DNA of 64,000 nt from Saccharomycopsis phalli (GCA_020342235.1 CP073212.1:1302001-1366000); one strand, 5' to 3'; positions 1 through 10,274 are shown, counted from the first letter of the stretch. A program made the numbers and translations. Notes: a model not told the origin generated them from the letters alone.

Positions 1-334
1 TATGCTATACCCCAGTGTATTCTGTCAAAGCCACTTTAGACGTGTAAATGTGATAGCTATAAAAGCGAGCCACTTTACTGTATCGAGGCCGTCTTTGCTG
101 AGCAATTCAGTCAGACGGAAATATAAACTACGACACTCTGACATCAGCCTCGTGAATTCCGATGGCAAATACTTATTACAGAGCCAATTCGCTATGGATC
201 ATGACTTTTCAACAAGAATCTAAGCAGCCCAAAACTCTAGTCCCCACATTCTACACTTGAGTCCAATACATAATATTGCTGTATTCAGCACGTTGAGTTC
301 TTAATATAAACCAGCAGCGTATCCCATGCCTTGC

Positions 335-1525
335 TCACAAGTCACCAGTACCTGTGACAGGTCCATTCCATGGATAGGCGATTTTGCTTTTGGTGTGTTT
401 GTCTGCTGGAGCGGTTTTTGCTATTCCAACCTGAGGCTTCTCCTGAGAATTATCAAAATACAAATAGGCTCCTCTCATAAACGGCATACCTAAAGTGATA
501 TCTCTTGAGGTAGTGAACGAAATGGTAAACAAACAAAGATTATTTCTCTTTGGCATGGAAGTCACCATAAGCATTTTAGGCGTAATTGTAATGGCAATGC
601 CATTAAAGTTAAAATTCAAGTCTCCAATGCCGCTTCCATCACAAAAACTATATATGAGCCCCATGTCCTCTTGGATTACAAAATTTTTCTTGAAACTCTC
701 AGGCAAGACAATACATGTAGATCTGCTGTCCATAATAGCATTGTAATCTCTCAGAAATATCTCACCTTGTCCTCTGTATTTTATGGAGCTCAAAATCACC
801 TTCAAGGCTCCATCTGACTCCTCGGCAGGAAGCATAACCAACGATTCAACGAATCTGTTTGTGTTTACTCCTCCAAAGACAATTTGCCCGCTTGAAGTAT
901 CTAATATTGGGTTCACATGGAATCCGTATGATTTGTGTCGTACAAAATTTTTTTGTTTGAGTAACTGGAGGAGTCCCAGTTGTATGCGGTGATCTGGTCC
1001 TAAGCCTATAACTCCTTCATAACTAGAAGAAACAGAAGCCACTCCAAAGGGTGAATTGAATGGCTTGGAATTTCCAATAGCTATATCACCCAGGTAATAC
1101 TTCCCCTTGACCTTTTCTTTATTTGAGTATTTCACATTTAACTTCACATTCTTAACTTCCTTCGCAGTGCCGAGATTCAGTAAATCGTAAGTGAATGGTG
1201 ACGAAGTCTCGGTGGTTTTTAAGCCCCATGAAAACTTTGATCTGATTTTTTTTATAAGATTCTGGTGGCCCTTCTCATAGGCACCGACGGTAGGGAACCA
1301 GGTGATGTCAGACGCTGTATCATAGACTGCTTTTATTTTTTGATCACCAACAGTGACCAAAACAACTGGAAGCACATCAGTATTGTCAAAATTACTAATC
1401 ACGTAATCAGGTTCTTCTTGTTCTTCCGGAATTCTTGACGATCCCTGGGTCAATGAACCACCAGTTTGTGTAATTGACACGGCAGAAGCAACTGCAACAA
1501 GTACCAAATAAAAGAATAATTGCAT
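335..1525 (-). CDS. Secreted aspartic-protease-like protein (pepsin family A1), altered active site
   Basis: 396 aa. Residues 1-16 form a signal peptide. The rest follows a yapsin/candidapepsin layout: first catalytic region at residues 67-75 (VYDTASDITW), a GxxGLG-type strand near residue 172 (GVIGLGP), and the second catalytic region at residues 264-270 (IMDSRST). Both aspartates (D69, D266) remain, but the family signatures DTG and D(S/T)G read DTA and DSR, so the glycine next to each aspartate is lost. From family knowledge this should strongly reduce or abolish catalysis; it may be a pseudoprotease or a diverged, pH- or substrate-specialised enzyme. There is no GPI-type hydrophobic tail, so secretion is likelier than wall anchoring. 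A TATA-like box (TATAAATA, 1557-1564, minus strand) lies about 30 bp upstream of the ATG. It shares strand and a similar MQL signal peptide with the subtilisin-like gene 2.4 kb away, hinting at a common secreted role. Confidence 0.85.
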   Translation of the reverse strand: MQLFFYLVLVAVASAVSITQTGGSLTQGSSRIPEEQEEPDYVISNFDNTDVLPVVLVTVGDQKIKAVYDTASDITWFPTVGAYEKGHQNLIKKIRSKFSWGLKTTETSSPFTYDLLNLGTAKEVKNVKLNVKYSNKEKVKGKYYLGDIAIGNSKPFNSPFGVASVSSSYEGVIGLGPDHRIQLGLLQLLKQKNFVRHKSYGFHVNPILDTSSGQIVFGGVNTNRFVESLVMLPAEESDGALKVILSSIKYRGQGEIFLRDYNAIMDSRSTCIVLPESFKKNFVIQEDMGLIYSFCDGSGIGDLNFNFNGIAITITPKMLMVTSMPKRNNLCLFTISFTTSRDITLGMPFMRGAYLYFDNSQEKPQVGIAKTAPADKHTKSKIAYPWNGPVTGTGDL

Positions 1526-1556
1526 TGTTAATGAGGTACTGAAAAATTATAAGCTC

Positions 1557-1564
1557 TATTTATA
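1557..1564 (-). promoter_or_regulatory. TATA-like box of the aspartic-protease-like gene
   Basis: TATAAATA read on the minus strand, about 32 bp before the start codon at 1525. Position and sequence fit a regulated secreted-protein gene; this is motif evidence only. Confidence 0.4.
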
Positions 1565-2768
1565 CTAGTAGCTGGAAATCGCCTATAATATAGCCCAATC
1601 AATTCTTGCCGTATTTAGTCAATCTTCGGCATCAATAATTCCACAGCCGTTAGCCTCATTTTATACTTGTTATAACTCATACCAAAAGAAAATTGCAAAC
1701 CACTTATTGCCAAATTCACAATAATAGCAATATTATATTCCATATATGAATATTCCTTTGGGCTAAAGTAAACCTTCAGCCCAAGTCAGGTTATCACGAC
1801 AAAATATCCATTCATGATTTCTGAACTCAACGATTCCAGTATGCATGGTCATGCGTTTTAATGCCCTGTCAAAGGCAAGTGCTAACCAAAATCTATAGTA
1901 CACCGCCGTACAATGGTTTCAAGAAAAATTTGGATAGCTCAGAAGCTGAATTAAAGGCCAAAGTGGGTAACTTAATTCAAGGTTCGAAAAATAACTCGCG
2001 CGTGTTATCTGGTGGTCATGTGTTTATCCCACAAACTATTTAATAATGATGATGATGATAATAATAATAATAATAATATTTATTTAAGGTTATAGCTATA
2101 CTATGCTCCTTGAGGAGATTTATACTTTGCCGTCTACAACTAAGCACGGTGCTGTTATGTAGTCGTCGAAAGAAAACCCTGCCACAGAGATAAAAAACTT
2201 CAAGCTTCGACTATTGCCCGAAACTACAATACATACGATTCTCCCAAAATCGCAGACGGTTACCAAACTGTGAATCCAGCCTCCGACTTCCAAACGGAGG
2301 ACGCAAGGAGGAAACAAACGAGGTCAAGTTATTAAGCATTACCCTCGATTCAAGACTCAGCTTCAGGAGCCATCTAAAACAAACATTGTCCAAGATGCGC
2401 CACACTGCAGAACAAATAAGGTACTTAAGCCGAATGACACGAGGAACCACGGGAGGCACTACGATAATATTGTTTAAAACCTGTGCAGTTCCAATCATAT
2501 CATATGGACTCGAGGTGTTCTATAACAGCAAGACAAAAACCCAATGGGGTCAAATCAGTGTGACATCGTTACAAGCTTATGCTCAGATATTTAGTTAATT
2601 ATAGATGAGTTTTGTTCCTTTGTAATTGAATAATCGGAACGGTAGTGATGATTGAATTAATATTGTTGTTGATCTTTTAACTACAGAAATATCACCCCTT
2701 TATAGGATAGATATTCCCTTATAAGAGCCTATCGTCATGAGTTTCACATTACATTACAACTGCATGTT

Positions 2769-3419
2769 GTGCATGCTGTGGTTTTCAACCCCAACAATCC
2801 TACACAAGTCCTTGGCAAAAATGAAATCCATGAGATGGTTCATGAATACATCACGTCAAAACCAGGTCCGCTCAAGTTTGTTCCAAACTACCACGATCAA
2901 TGGAAGCACGAGAATCACAATTCCCAAACGCCCTCTTATCCAGGATATGTCACAGGCAAAGCCCTCCACAACACAGATATCAGAACGTCTGATTCAGTCG
3001 TCAAAATTCTTGAACGACGAGCGGATTATGCACTAGAGGAAAAACAACTCGAAGACGACCCACCACCGATACAAGGTGTACAGTGGTCCCGCATCCAGAT
3101 ACTCAAGAAAATGGCCTCAGAAACGGCTACCAAAGAGTAGCAGGAAATGGTCACCTCAAGCAGTGACTCACTTCCAAACCACTATAGAAACGTACGCAAA
3201 ATCAGCGCCATGCCGATCAAAGTGCACCGAGACAAAACCAAGCTCCTCCAATGTCCAGAGCTCTTAGAAGCTCGAATTCTATCGCGCATTGATGACATAC
3301 TAGATTCCACTCATGACATACGCAATACGCTTGGAAAAGTGTTTGCCGACCATAAATCAATCCACCAATTCATTGAGTTCTACCAGAACGTGATGGAATA
3401 TGATTCCTTCGACACATGA
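2769..3419 (+). pseudogene. Unidentified reading frame with one internal stop, probably LINE C-terminal region
   Basis: Frame 3 of the plus strand is open for about 124 codons, meets TAG at 3138-3140 and continues in the same frame for another 90 codons. The composition looks protein-coding (charged, HEYITSKPGPLKFVPNYHDQ...), but no family is recognised and there is no zinc knuckle. It sits between the reverse-transcriptase remnant and the presumed LINE 3' UTR, so membership of that element is the simplest reading. The alternative is a relic of a host gene. Confidence 0.35.
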
Positions 3420-3657
3420 TGAGATTCAGCGGTCACATTCGACAACAAGAGTGACCAGGTTTCTTACACAATCAATACAAGCACTAAGCACCAACAATAT
3501 GGCTGCCCCCATTGAATTTTTTTATCCCAAGCAACCAAATGAGGGTTGACAAAGGGTTTTCTTCAACAGCAATGCTGCCTCAGGATGTTCCTGAGTGAAA
3601 ATACATCTGTCGAATAACCGTATTGCCGGAGACAATATATAGCTAAATACAGAAATA

Positions 3658-3659
3658 AA

Positions 3660-3718
<59 letters not shown>
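3658..3718. repeat. (ATT)n microsatellite at LINE 3' end
   Basis: About 19 uninterrupted ATT units follow the sequence aaatacagaaataaat. The tract is placed as expected for the tail of a LINE copy. A shorter ATG/ATA microsatellite at 2044-2080 lies near the left limit of the same element. Confidence 0.85.
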
Positions 3719-3722
<4 letters not shown>

Positions 3723-3784
3723 AAAGACGTTCTAGCTCAACAGAGAACCATCTGAATCTCGATCATCAATTCAGTTTCCTAATC

Positions 3785-4310
3785 AAGAACCCTGATAGCC
3801 AGAAGATTCTCTTTGAGATGAACTGTAATATGACGCATCTTGCTCCTCGGAATGAGCTTGAGTTTTCAGGATTCCTAATCTGCTGAGCTCCACTTCAATA
3901 TGAACTGTAATATGACGTATCATGCGGTTTAGCACTTCCTGATCTTGCTCCTCGAGATGAATTTGGGTCTTCAGAATCCCTACCCTGCTGAGCTCCACTT
4001 CGAAATGAACTGTAATATGACGTATCATGCGGTTTAATACTTCCTGATCTTGCTCCTCGAGATGAATTTGGGTCTTCAGAATCCCTACCCTGCTGAGCTC
4101 CACTTCGAAATGAACTGTAATATGACGTATCATGCGGTTTAGCACTTCCTGATCTTGCTCCTCGAGATGAATTTGGGTCTTCAGAATCCCTACCCTGCTG
4201 AGCTCCACTTTGAGATGACCAGTAATATGACGTATCATGCGGTTTAATACTTCCTGATCTTGCTCCTCGAGATGAATTTGGGTCTTCAGCAGCTCTGCCC
4301 AACTTTGATC
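3785..4310 (-). repeat. 102-bp tandem coding repeat of the subtilisin-like gene
   Basis: At least four near-identical 102-bp units (34 codons) encode the C-terminal tail. A fifth, diverged unit lies beyond the present stop codon (3785-3894) and carries a small deletion that changes its frame. Because the unit length is a multiple of three, a second frame is also open through the array; that frame is a shadow, not a gene. Confidence 0.8.
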
Positions 4311-6186
4311 CACTGGCCGCTCCTTGGTAAGATCCTGAGCCTCCTGGATTACCTCTGTCCAGCTTAGAACCACCTGCCCGTATAGGATTTTGAGATCTAA
4401 ACTTTAGTAATTCCTCCTCTGTTGAGGCTCGAGGACACCCTGGATCTTTAATGTTCTTTATGGCTGCCTTGTCTTCTTCTTCTTCTTCGGGAGACTTGTA
4501 TCGTTTTGGATAGCTTGCGGCTTCTTTCTTCGTCAATTCCCCAATGTATTGGTAAAGGTTTTCAGGAGGCTTAGGCTTATCTGACAATCCACGAACGTAC
4601 GCTATCCATTCAACTGGATCATTCACACAATAAGGATTTTCAGCTGGTAAAAGTGTCGATTGCATACGGTTCACCCATTCATGCCTAGTCTTAGGATTCG
4701 CATACATGAAAACTCCGTTTCTGATAATCCCTTTGGTAGTGTATTTGTTTCGGACATTGGCAGAATGCTCGGCAAAGTTTATAACAATTTGTTTAATTTG
4801 AGCTGAGTAATATGGTGGGACGCCATTGTCTCTGGTTCGGTCTGGTTTGGTAGAGAGGAAGTAAGCAACAAGGCCAGTGACACTAGCTGCCGCAAAAGAA
4901 GTACCACTAACAAAGTTTTTTGGCGATACCAAAACCTCTTCGCCTGGTGCCAAAACAGTGATGCATTTTCCTCCATTTGACAGAGTCGATTCCTTGTTTT
5001 GTTTGTTGATAGATCCAACTATGATTGCTGCTCTCGAGGCACCCAACTCGGTTTTGCAAGCGTCTTCTCCTTTATTCCCAGCAGCAACGACAAAGTGCAC
5101 GTTTGGATGTTTGGCACTAAGCAAGTCTATGGCCTCCAGAATGAGTTGCGGAAACTTTCTGTCCAGATCGAAGCCAATGCCAAGGTTAATCACTGCACCA
5201 GCTTGATAGTACCTGTAAATCGTAATACTATAGTAATCAGCCACAGCGGCCATAATCCCGTTGATGATGGCACCCACAGATGTATCATCTTGAAAAATAG
5301 CCGGCACAAGAATAACCTGGGATTTGGGGGCCACGCCGTACGTCTTACCAGCAGCAACAACAGCAGAATCAATAGCATGATAGCTTTCAGGCTCCCATTT
5401 CAAGCGGTGTATATCGGTGGCATAGTGTACGAAGCAGGTTCTAGGTTGGTAGTTGAACTTACTGTAGTTTTCTTCTAAAGGTACCAGGGTTGCGGCATCC
5501 ACAAAGTACAAGGATACACCTTCACCAGCCTGCGAAAGATACTCATACTCGGACGGTTTATAATTTTCGAAGTTGGAGAGCGCTTTTAAGTTCCCAGGGG
5601 CCTTGCTATCGGCTGTAACAGTCATTCGATTCTTCACTGCACCGTGACGGTCCTGAACGACGTATTCGACAATATTCATTCTGCTGAGCATTTCAGCAGC
5701 CACAGGAAAGAAATATCCATGTAAAATCTGGTTGTCAATGTACTTGCTGATGAGATCGTTGGTGAACCCGCCTGCTTCAGGACGTAGGTACAGTTCATGA
5801 GTATGCGTCTTTTCCAGAGGGATATAAACAAACCCTTCTTTCTGTACTTCGTTCCATTCTTCCATTATGTTGATGAAGGTCTGTTGAGTCTCTGGCAGTT
5901 CTTGTTTCATGGCAGCCTGTTGCGCTTGCGAGCCGATAGCCTTTAAGTTCTCAAATTCCGCACCGCTTAACTTTTTCGTCATTTTGAAAAAGTACGAATA
6001 CTTTACACCTATTTTTTTGTCAGCTGGAAAGTACTTGTCCGCTTCACCTGTTTTTTTGTCAGCTGGAAAGTACTTGTCCGTTGCAGGGACTTCTCGAGCC
6101 TCCAGTTCAGTCATCAGACCTGGCCGCTGGTAATTCATGGAATGGACTCCAAGTAAAAATAAACCAAATAATATCAATAGTTGCAT
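3895..6186 (-). CDS. Secreted subtilisin-like protein (S8 fold) with C-terminal 34-residue repeats
   Basis: 763 aa. Signal peptide at 1-16; tandem KYFPADKK duplication at about 38-57; a propeptide-like region to about 195; a subtilase domain at about 220-445. The catalytic set can be aligned: D230 (YFVDAAT, normally DTG/DSG), H270 (SYHAID, normally HGTHV), oxyanion N371 (VAAGN) and S430 (SGTSFAAA). The residues are retained but two of the three motifs are degenerate, so activity is doubtful. The tail holds four roughly 34-aa units (SGAQQGRDSEDPNSSRGA...). The repeat DNA continues downstream of the stop to about 3790. At the stop the usual CGA Arg codon of the repeat is TGA, so the protein was probably once longer. 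A TATA-like box lies at 6212-6220. It is the neighbour of another secreted peptidase-like gene on the same strand. Confidence 0.85.
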   Translation of the reverse strand: MQLLILFGLFLLGVHSMNYQRPGLMTELEAREVPATDKYFPADKKTGEADKYFPADKKIGVKYSYFFKMTKKLSGAEFENLKAIGSQAQQAAMKQELPETQQTFINIMEEWNEVQKEGFVYIPLEKTHTHELYLRPEAGGFTNDLISKYIDNQILHGYFFPVAAEMLSRMNIVEYVVQDRHGAVKNRMTVTADSKAPGNLKALSNFENYKPSEYEYLSQAGEGVSLYFVDAATLVPLEENYSKFNYQPRTCFVHYATDIHRLKWEPESYHAIDSAVVAAGKTYGVAPKSQVILVPAIFQDDTSVGAIINGIMAAVADYYSITIYRYYQAGAVINLGIGFDLDRKFPQLILEAIDLLSAKHPNVHFVVAAGNKGEDACKTELGASRAAIIVGSINKQNKESTLSNGGKCITVLAPGEEVLVSPKNFVSGTSFAAASVTGLVAYFLSTKPDRTRDNGVPPYYSAQIKQIVINFAEHSANVRNKYTTKGIIRNGVFMYANPKTRHEWVNRMQSTLLPAENPYCVNDPVEWIAYVRGLSDKPKPPENLYQYIGELTKKEAASYPKRYKSPEEEEEDKAAIKNIKDPGCPRASTEEELLKFRSQNPIRAGGSKLDRGNPGGSGSYQGAASGSKLGRAAEDPNSSRGARSGSIKPHDTSYYWSSQSGAQQGRDSEDPNSSRGARSGSAKPHDTSYYSSFRSGAQQGRDSEDPNSSRGARSGSIKPHDTSYYSSFRSGAQQGRDSEDPNSSRGARSGSAKPHDTSYYSSY

Positions 6187-7379
6187 AATTTACTTTCTGG
6201 GAAGAATATCAGCTTATATAGGCTTTGAACAGTGGAATGATTTGCAATGAGATGGCCATGCATGTTGAAACGGCATGGAGTTACAGTATGGACAATGGAA
6301 CTGTGAGAAAATAGGACGGAAACAAAATGGCAAAATTACCAATAATTTTAAAACTTATTGCTGTTGAAAAGATGTTTTGTTATTGCAAAGTGCTACATTG
6401 GACAATTTATCAAAAGGTTAGATAGTCTAGGGTAAGGTTTCTACAGATGTTGATGTTCTATTTTTAAATACGACATTCCACAATATTCATATGGCTATCT
6501 TAGCTTCTCTGTGCCCATGATGGCACTATAATGAGGCCATTAGAATAGTAACAGACTTGTGCATGAAAGCCATAGATTAGGAGTCTGACATGGATATCTT
6601 TTGAAAACAGTTGCCTTGCAAAAATAAAAAAAAATGCGTCACCCCAACTAGTGAAAATCCGTTTCGCTTTAATCTTGATTTTTTGTTGACATAGCAATAG
6701 ATCCGGATATAAAATACTATATATTTTACTGTTCCTTTGGCATAGTGTAATAGAATTAATAATACAAGTGATTATTAATTATCTGGCCATTATAATAGAA
6801 AATGATCCATTTTTATAATTATCATTTTACTGTCATAGATAAAAGGCTCATTCATGTCTGGTATGGAGCATGATAGTAGATCTCCATAATGTTTGACACT
6901 ATGGGGCAACACAGTTTGATTCCAGTCATTACGACATATAGTGTGCCACATATCATCAATCATGGCTATGTAATTATAATTTGCATCTGACAGTGTAAGA
7001 GATGTTGAGTCGTTAGAAATTTCGTTTGTATTTTCCAAAGGCTCTGGTACAAATGTACACATATTGATACAGCCAATGGGTTCCAAGGGAGACATTTTCT
7101 CAAAAGGATTTATCGAAAATTGGACTTATTCACTATGCCAAGTACCAGTGAAGTTTTAGTTTGTAGATTGAAGTTATAGTCCACGCAACCCCAAGAGCAG
7201 TTCAATTTAAATCAAAGCATCCAGAGGCCATGTAAAAGTACAGTTTAGGAAAAGCAAAGACACTTTCCAAGTCATTGTTTCATATATTACACGATGAGTA
7301 GGCAGTAATGCCAAACTATTTACTCTTCTGCTTGCCTCCTTCTTTACGAAGCACTTTTGCCTCTTACTTGCCTCCTTCA
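6187..7379. other. Intergenic, no supported gene
   Basis: AT-rich spacer between the subtilisin-like gene and the U2AF small subunit. A 101-codon minus-strand reading frame (6790-7095, beginning MSPLEPIGCINMCTFVPEP) starts with ATG but matches nothing I know and has no domain, so it is left as a possible small orphan only. TATATAAGC at 6212-6220 (minus) is the likely TATA element of the subtilisin-like gene. Confidence 0.4.
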
Positions 7380-7916
7380 TCACTTCTTCCGACTCTCGCG
7401 GTCTTTCATTTGTGCCACCCATAGCTGCCGAAAAACCCCGCTAGAAGGCTTCTTGGAATGCATAAAGTTACACATGCCACCACGACCACATGTTCCAGTA
7501 AAATGCTGCCGACAACAGCTATCCTTAAAGTTCTGCACAGGACTCAATTCACAATACACAGGCCGCTTGTTGTACCAGCGATTATTGAAATTGTCCATCA
7601 ACTTCCGCGCCTGGGCCTCAGTTGCTAGTCGCACATAGACATTTCCACTCAAATGGTCGTTCAAATTCTCACAGACAATCATGTCGTCCACCTGACAGCC
7701 TAAAAAACAGCACTCGATAAACACATCCTGAAAGAACTCATCAAACTCTTTGTCAATCTCAGCCTGTGTGAGTTTTAGGTTACTGTCAAGCTTTGGATTC
7801 TGATAAAAACTTGGAATCATCACGGTTTTAGAGTGCTTTGGCTTGTGATGTGGTTTCGAGCATTTATCGCCATGACGACACGCCCCGATTTTGTAATAAA
7901 ACGGACAGTTTGACAT
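7380..7916 (-). CDS. U2 snRNP auxiliary factor small subunit (U2AF35/U2AF23)
   Basis: 178 aa from the ATG at 7916. Two CCCH zinc fingers flank an atypical RRM (UHM), as in all U2AF small subunits: C4-x8-C13-x5-C19-x3-H23 at the start (CPFYYKIGACRHGDKC) and a second C-x8-C-x5-C-x3-H finger near the C-terminus (CRQHFTGTCGRGGMC). The middle holds GNVYVRLATEAQA and WYNKRPVYCELSPV, diagnostic for the family. The protein recognises the AG at the 3' splice site as partner of the large subunit. Longer relatives have about 15 extra N-terminal residues (MAxxLASI...); I see no upstream exon with convincing splice signals, so I take the ATG just before the first finger. The upstream in-frame extension to 7985 looks non-conserved. 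Its presence fits the introns found in this window. Confidence 0.93.
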   Translation of the reverse strand: MSNCPFYYKIGACRHGDKCSKPHHKPKHSKTVMIPSFYQNPKLDSNLKLTQAEIDKEFDEFFQDVFIECCFLGCQVDDMIVCENLNDHLSGNVYVRLATEAQARKLMDNFNNRWYNKRPVYCELSPVQNFKDSCCRQHFTGTCGRGGMCNFMHSKKPSSGVFRQLWVAQMKDRESRKK

Positions 7917-8315
7917 TGGTGGCAAGCCGAGAAATATTTGCAATGAGCATTGGATTACTAAGTGCTTATAAAATGACAAAATCATGTCACGTGATTTATG
8001 AACAAACTACAATGCCAAAATAATATCACATGGTTTCATGTATATCACGCGACATTTCATTTTTGGCAGCGAGGTTTGAATATTGGACTGGGTGAATCTT
8101 GTTCCGCTTGAGAAACAGATGCTTTTGCACAGATTAGGGATCCTGTTTTGCACCACCTATTTGAATCTACAGATGTATAGAGAAACGCACAATCCAAGTG
8201 GTTATTTCTTTATTTTGGTAATAATCTTCCAATATCTATCATGATACTCGAGTGCATTGTTTTCCTACTTGTAGTGAGAGTCAAAATCCCAGAGGATGCC
8301 ATTGTGATTGTCAGT
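7917..8315. other. Intergenic between U2AF small subunit and CAX antiporter
   Basis: About 400 bp holding the upstream region of the U2AF gene and the 3' flank of the antiporter gene. Two CACGTG-like or TCACGTGA sites lie near 7986-7994 and 8046 (tcacgtgat, tcacgcga), possible Cbf1/bHLH sites. Nothing else is supported. Confidence 0.35.
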
Positions 8316-9839
8316 CTATTGCATAAAGAAAATCACCAATGCCAATGAGATGTATGTGAATAGTAAAATTACCCCCGTGACAAAATACGCCTTACCGTTC
8401 CAAACTGCAAATGCACTAACAATAGAGGCAAAAAGCAATGACTCGGTGTATGAGTTCTCGTAGAGAAATGAGTACGGCGATTTTGTCGCCGCGGCAATAA
8501 GCACCAAAAACGGCACAATGAAAAAGTTGATCTGGATAGCAGATCCAACAGCAATGTTCATTGCCAATTCCATTTGTCCCTTGTAAGCGACGACAATCGA
8601 CGTGACGTGTTCTGCGGCGTTGCTGAATATTGGGATGAGAACCACAGTAATAAACGTCTTGGGAATGTGTGTATCGTGGCTAAAGTCCTGCAAAGAGTCC
8701 AACAAGTAGTCAGAATTAAAGGCAGCGATTACCGCAACACAGAGCAATGCAAAAATGTAAATGGCAATGTCCTTGTAAACTTGGAGCTTTGTTCTTTTCT
8801 GAATGTCCAGCTCCTGGCTTTTGGGGGAAGGAGCGACGGGAATGGTGGTTTCTGTATTTGTATCGGAAAAGGCCGAGTCTTCTAGTCTGTTTTCCGAGGA
8901 GAATCTGACAGTGGATGGGGTTTCCAAGTCTGGTGGTGGCTTTAGCATTCTTCTGTACTGAAGAGGGATGAGCAAGTACACCAAGTATAGAACAAGATGG
9001 AGGACTGCCAAGCCACGGGAAAGGGTGAGGATGGCTGGAGAAGGATGCGAGGAAGAGCTGTTGGGGAATAATGCGGTGTAGTTTGTGTTGTAGTTTAAAC
9101 TGTAGACCATTTTGGTGAGGAAGCCGGAGAATATGATGAAGAGGGCATTGAAATGGGACGTGAGGCTGGAGAAGTAAAGCTGCTTCTTGTTGAAGGAGGC
9201 AAAGAAGAATGCACAGCCAAGAATAAGGAGCAACGTCGCCAACCAGCTGCCGACCATCAGGCCCTGGACCGTGTCCAACTGGCCCTTGAAGAGGGCAAGG
9301 ATCGAGAATATGAGCTCAATTGCGTTTCCAAAGGTGATGTTGATCAACCCTCCAATAGTGGGGCTTGTGAGTTCCGCCAAGGACTCAGTTAGGTAGCTAA
9401 TGACCACCGAGAGCGGGACAATGGCAAGAATGTTGCATACAAAGACGACAATTGGCAGGTGGGTGACGTTCCCAAGGACAATTCCAATGATCACGAACGG
9501 ATAGAGCACGGAAAAGTACTTTGCCGAGCCGAGGATTTCCAAGACTTTCCAGCGTCGGGCCCAGGACGCGTACGTTTCCTGGAATCTAGTGACCCAAGAG
9601 GGACGGATCTTTTCGAGCTTTGACGAGATGCTGCCAAAGAACCTGTGTCTCGGGTACTCGTCATCATCATAGAGGTACAGGTACTTTGAAAGGAGTTCCT
9701 GACGGACCTGGATTTGCACCAATTTGGAAATCTCTTGGTGCGATACTGCGGTGATGCCTGAAGACAAGTCTGAGTTGGTCGATGCGACCGATTGGATATC
9801 TGCTAGATGATTGTCGGCACCATTTTGGGAAGGGTTCAT
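8316..9839 (-). CDS. VCX1: Vacuolar Ca2+/H+ (cation/proton) antiporter, CAX family
   Basis: 507 aa from the ATG at 9839. A cytosolic N-terminal region of about 100 aa is followed by about 11 membrane segments in two homologous halves split by an acidic/serine-rich linker (about 310-345). Both CAX alpha-repeats are present: TSPTIGGLINITFGNAIELI in the first half and IFSNAAEHVTSIVVAYKG in the second, with the ion-binding Glu residues in GNAxEL and NAAEH. The expected role is exchange of cytosolic Ca2+ for vacuolar H+ at the vacuolar membrane. After the first repeat, VQG-L-MVGS aligns with the family's Q-A/T-S-L/M-x-GS; the residue at the family serine is encoded by CTG (9258-9260, minus strand), supporting CUG=Ser. 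Orthology to VCX1 rather than another yeast CAX is likely but not proven. Confidence 0.9.
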   Translation of the reverse strand: MNPSQNGADNHLADIQSVASTNSDLSSGITAVSHQEISKLVQIQVRQELLSKYLYLYDDDEYPRHRFFGSISSKLEKIRPSWVTRFQETYASWARRWKVLEILGSAKYFSVLYPFVIIGIVLGNVTHLPIVVFVCNILAIVPLSVVISYLTESLAELTSPTIGGLINITFGNAIELIFSILALFKGQLDTVQGLMVGSWLATLLLILGCAFFFASFNKKQLYFSSLTSHFNALFIIFSGFLTKMVYSLNYNTNYTALFPNSSSSHPSPAILTLSRGLAVLHLVLYLVYLLIPLQYRRMLKPPPDLETPSTVRFSSENRLEDSAFSDTNTETTIPVAPSPKSQELDIQKRTKLQVYKDIAIYIFALLCVAVIAAFNSDYLLDSLQDFSHDTHIPKTFITVVLIPIFSNAAEHVTSIVVAYKGQMELAMNIAVGSAIQINFFIVPFLVLIAAATKSPYSFLYENSYTESLLFASIVSAFAVWNGKAYFVTGVILLFTYISLALVIFFMQ

Positions 9840-10274
9840 CAAGTGTGGGAGAGTTGTCGTGGGTATACAAGGCTTACATCACGGAACGGAGCTGCTTTTA
9901 TAGTACAAAATTCGCAATGGCTGTGCCGGAGCTTAACTGTGGGTCAGCTAATTCCTCTGGCCAATTAAAGAATGAGGGCAAAGGGTGATGGACTGCAGCA
10001 ACATGCAATAATATAACTGGCTAATCTTCGGTGGCTACATTATGCACAGAGGCCACTGTCCCACAGGATTGAGTTGGAAATGAATGCCAAGAGTTTCAAA
10101 TGGGGCAGTCCAGACTGTTGGATTTGGGAAAAAATGTGGCTGATGACGGATTTGAATCAAGTGGATGACTGTGTGGAGTGGATGACTGTGTGCTTTGGAT
10201 GTTGAGTAGATGGCATTTTCAGATTGAATGTCGGCAAAAATGCATGGGATAATATGGGATAAGGAATAATAAGG

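Larger units (their letters stand above)
2100..3718 (+). mobile_element. Decayed LINE (non-LTR retrotransposon) 3' part with (ATT)n tail
   Basis: Reading the plus strand from about 2323 to 2520 gives the C-terminal end of a LINE reverse transcriptase: a VKLLSITLDSRLSF segment (compare the K-LGV-LD-L-F-H motif), then a helix ending in FKTCAVPIISYGLEVFY (compare the LP-L-YG-EVW motif). The frame closes soon after, so the copy is truncated. Further on, 2769-3419 is one frame of about 217 codons interrupted by a single TAG; its product (NPNNPTQVLGKNEIHEMV...) is unidentified and may be the LINE C-terminus. The element appears to end in an A/T-rich 3' UTR and an (ATT)n tract at 3658-3718, a typical LINE tail. 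The 3' UTR resembles a stretch near 31.14 kb. Family assignment beyond 'LINE' and the left boundary are uncertain. The copy is dead. Confidence 0.6.

Noticed and set aside
3783-4373. 196-codon minus-strand frame of KTQIHLEEQDQEV repeats
   Set aside because: It is the second open frame of the 102-bp repeat of the subtilisin-like gene; the unit length being a multiple of three keeps it open.
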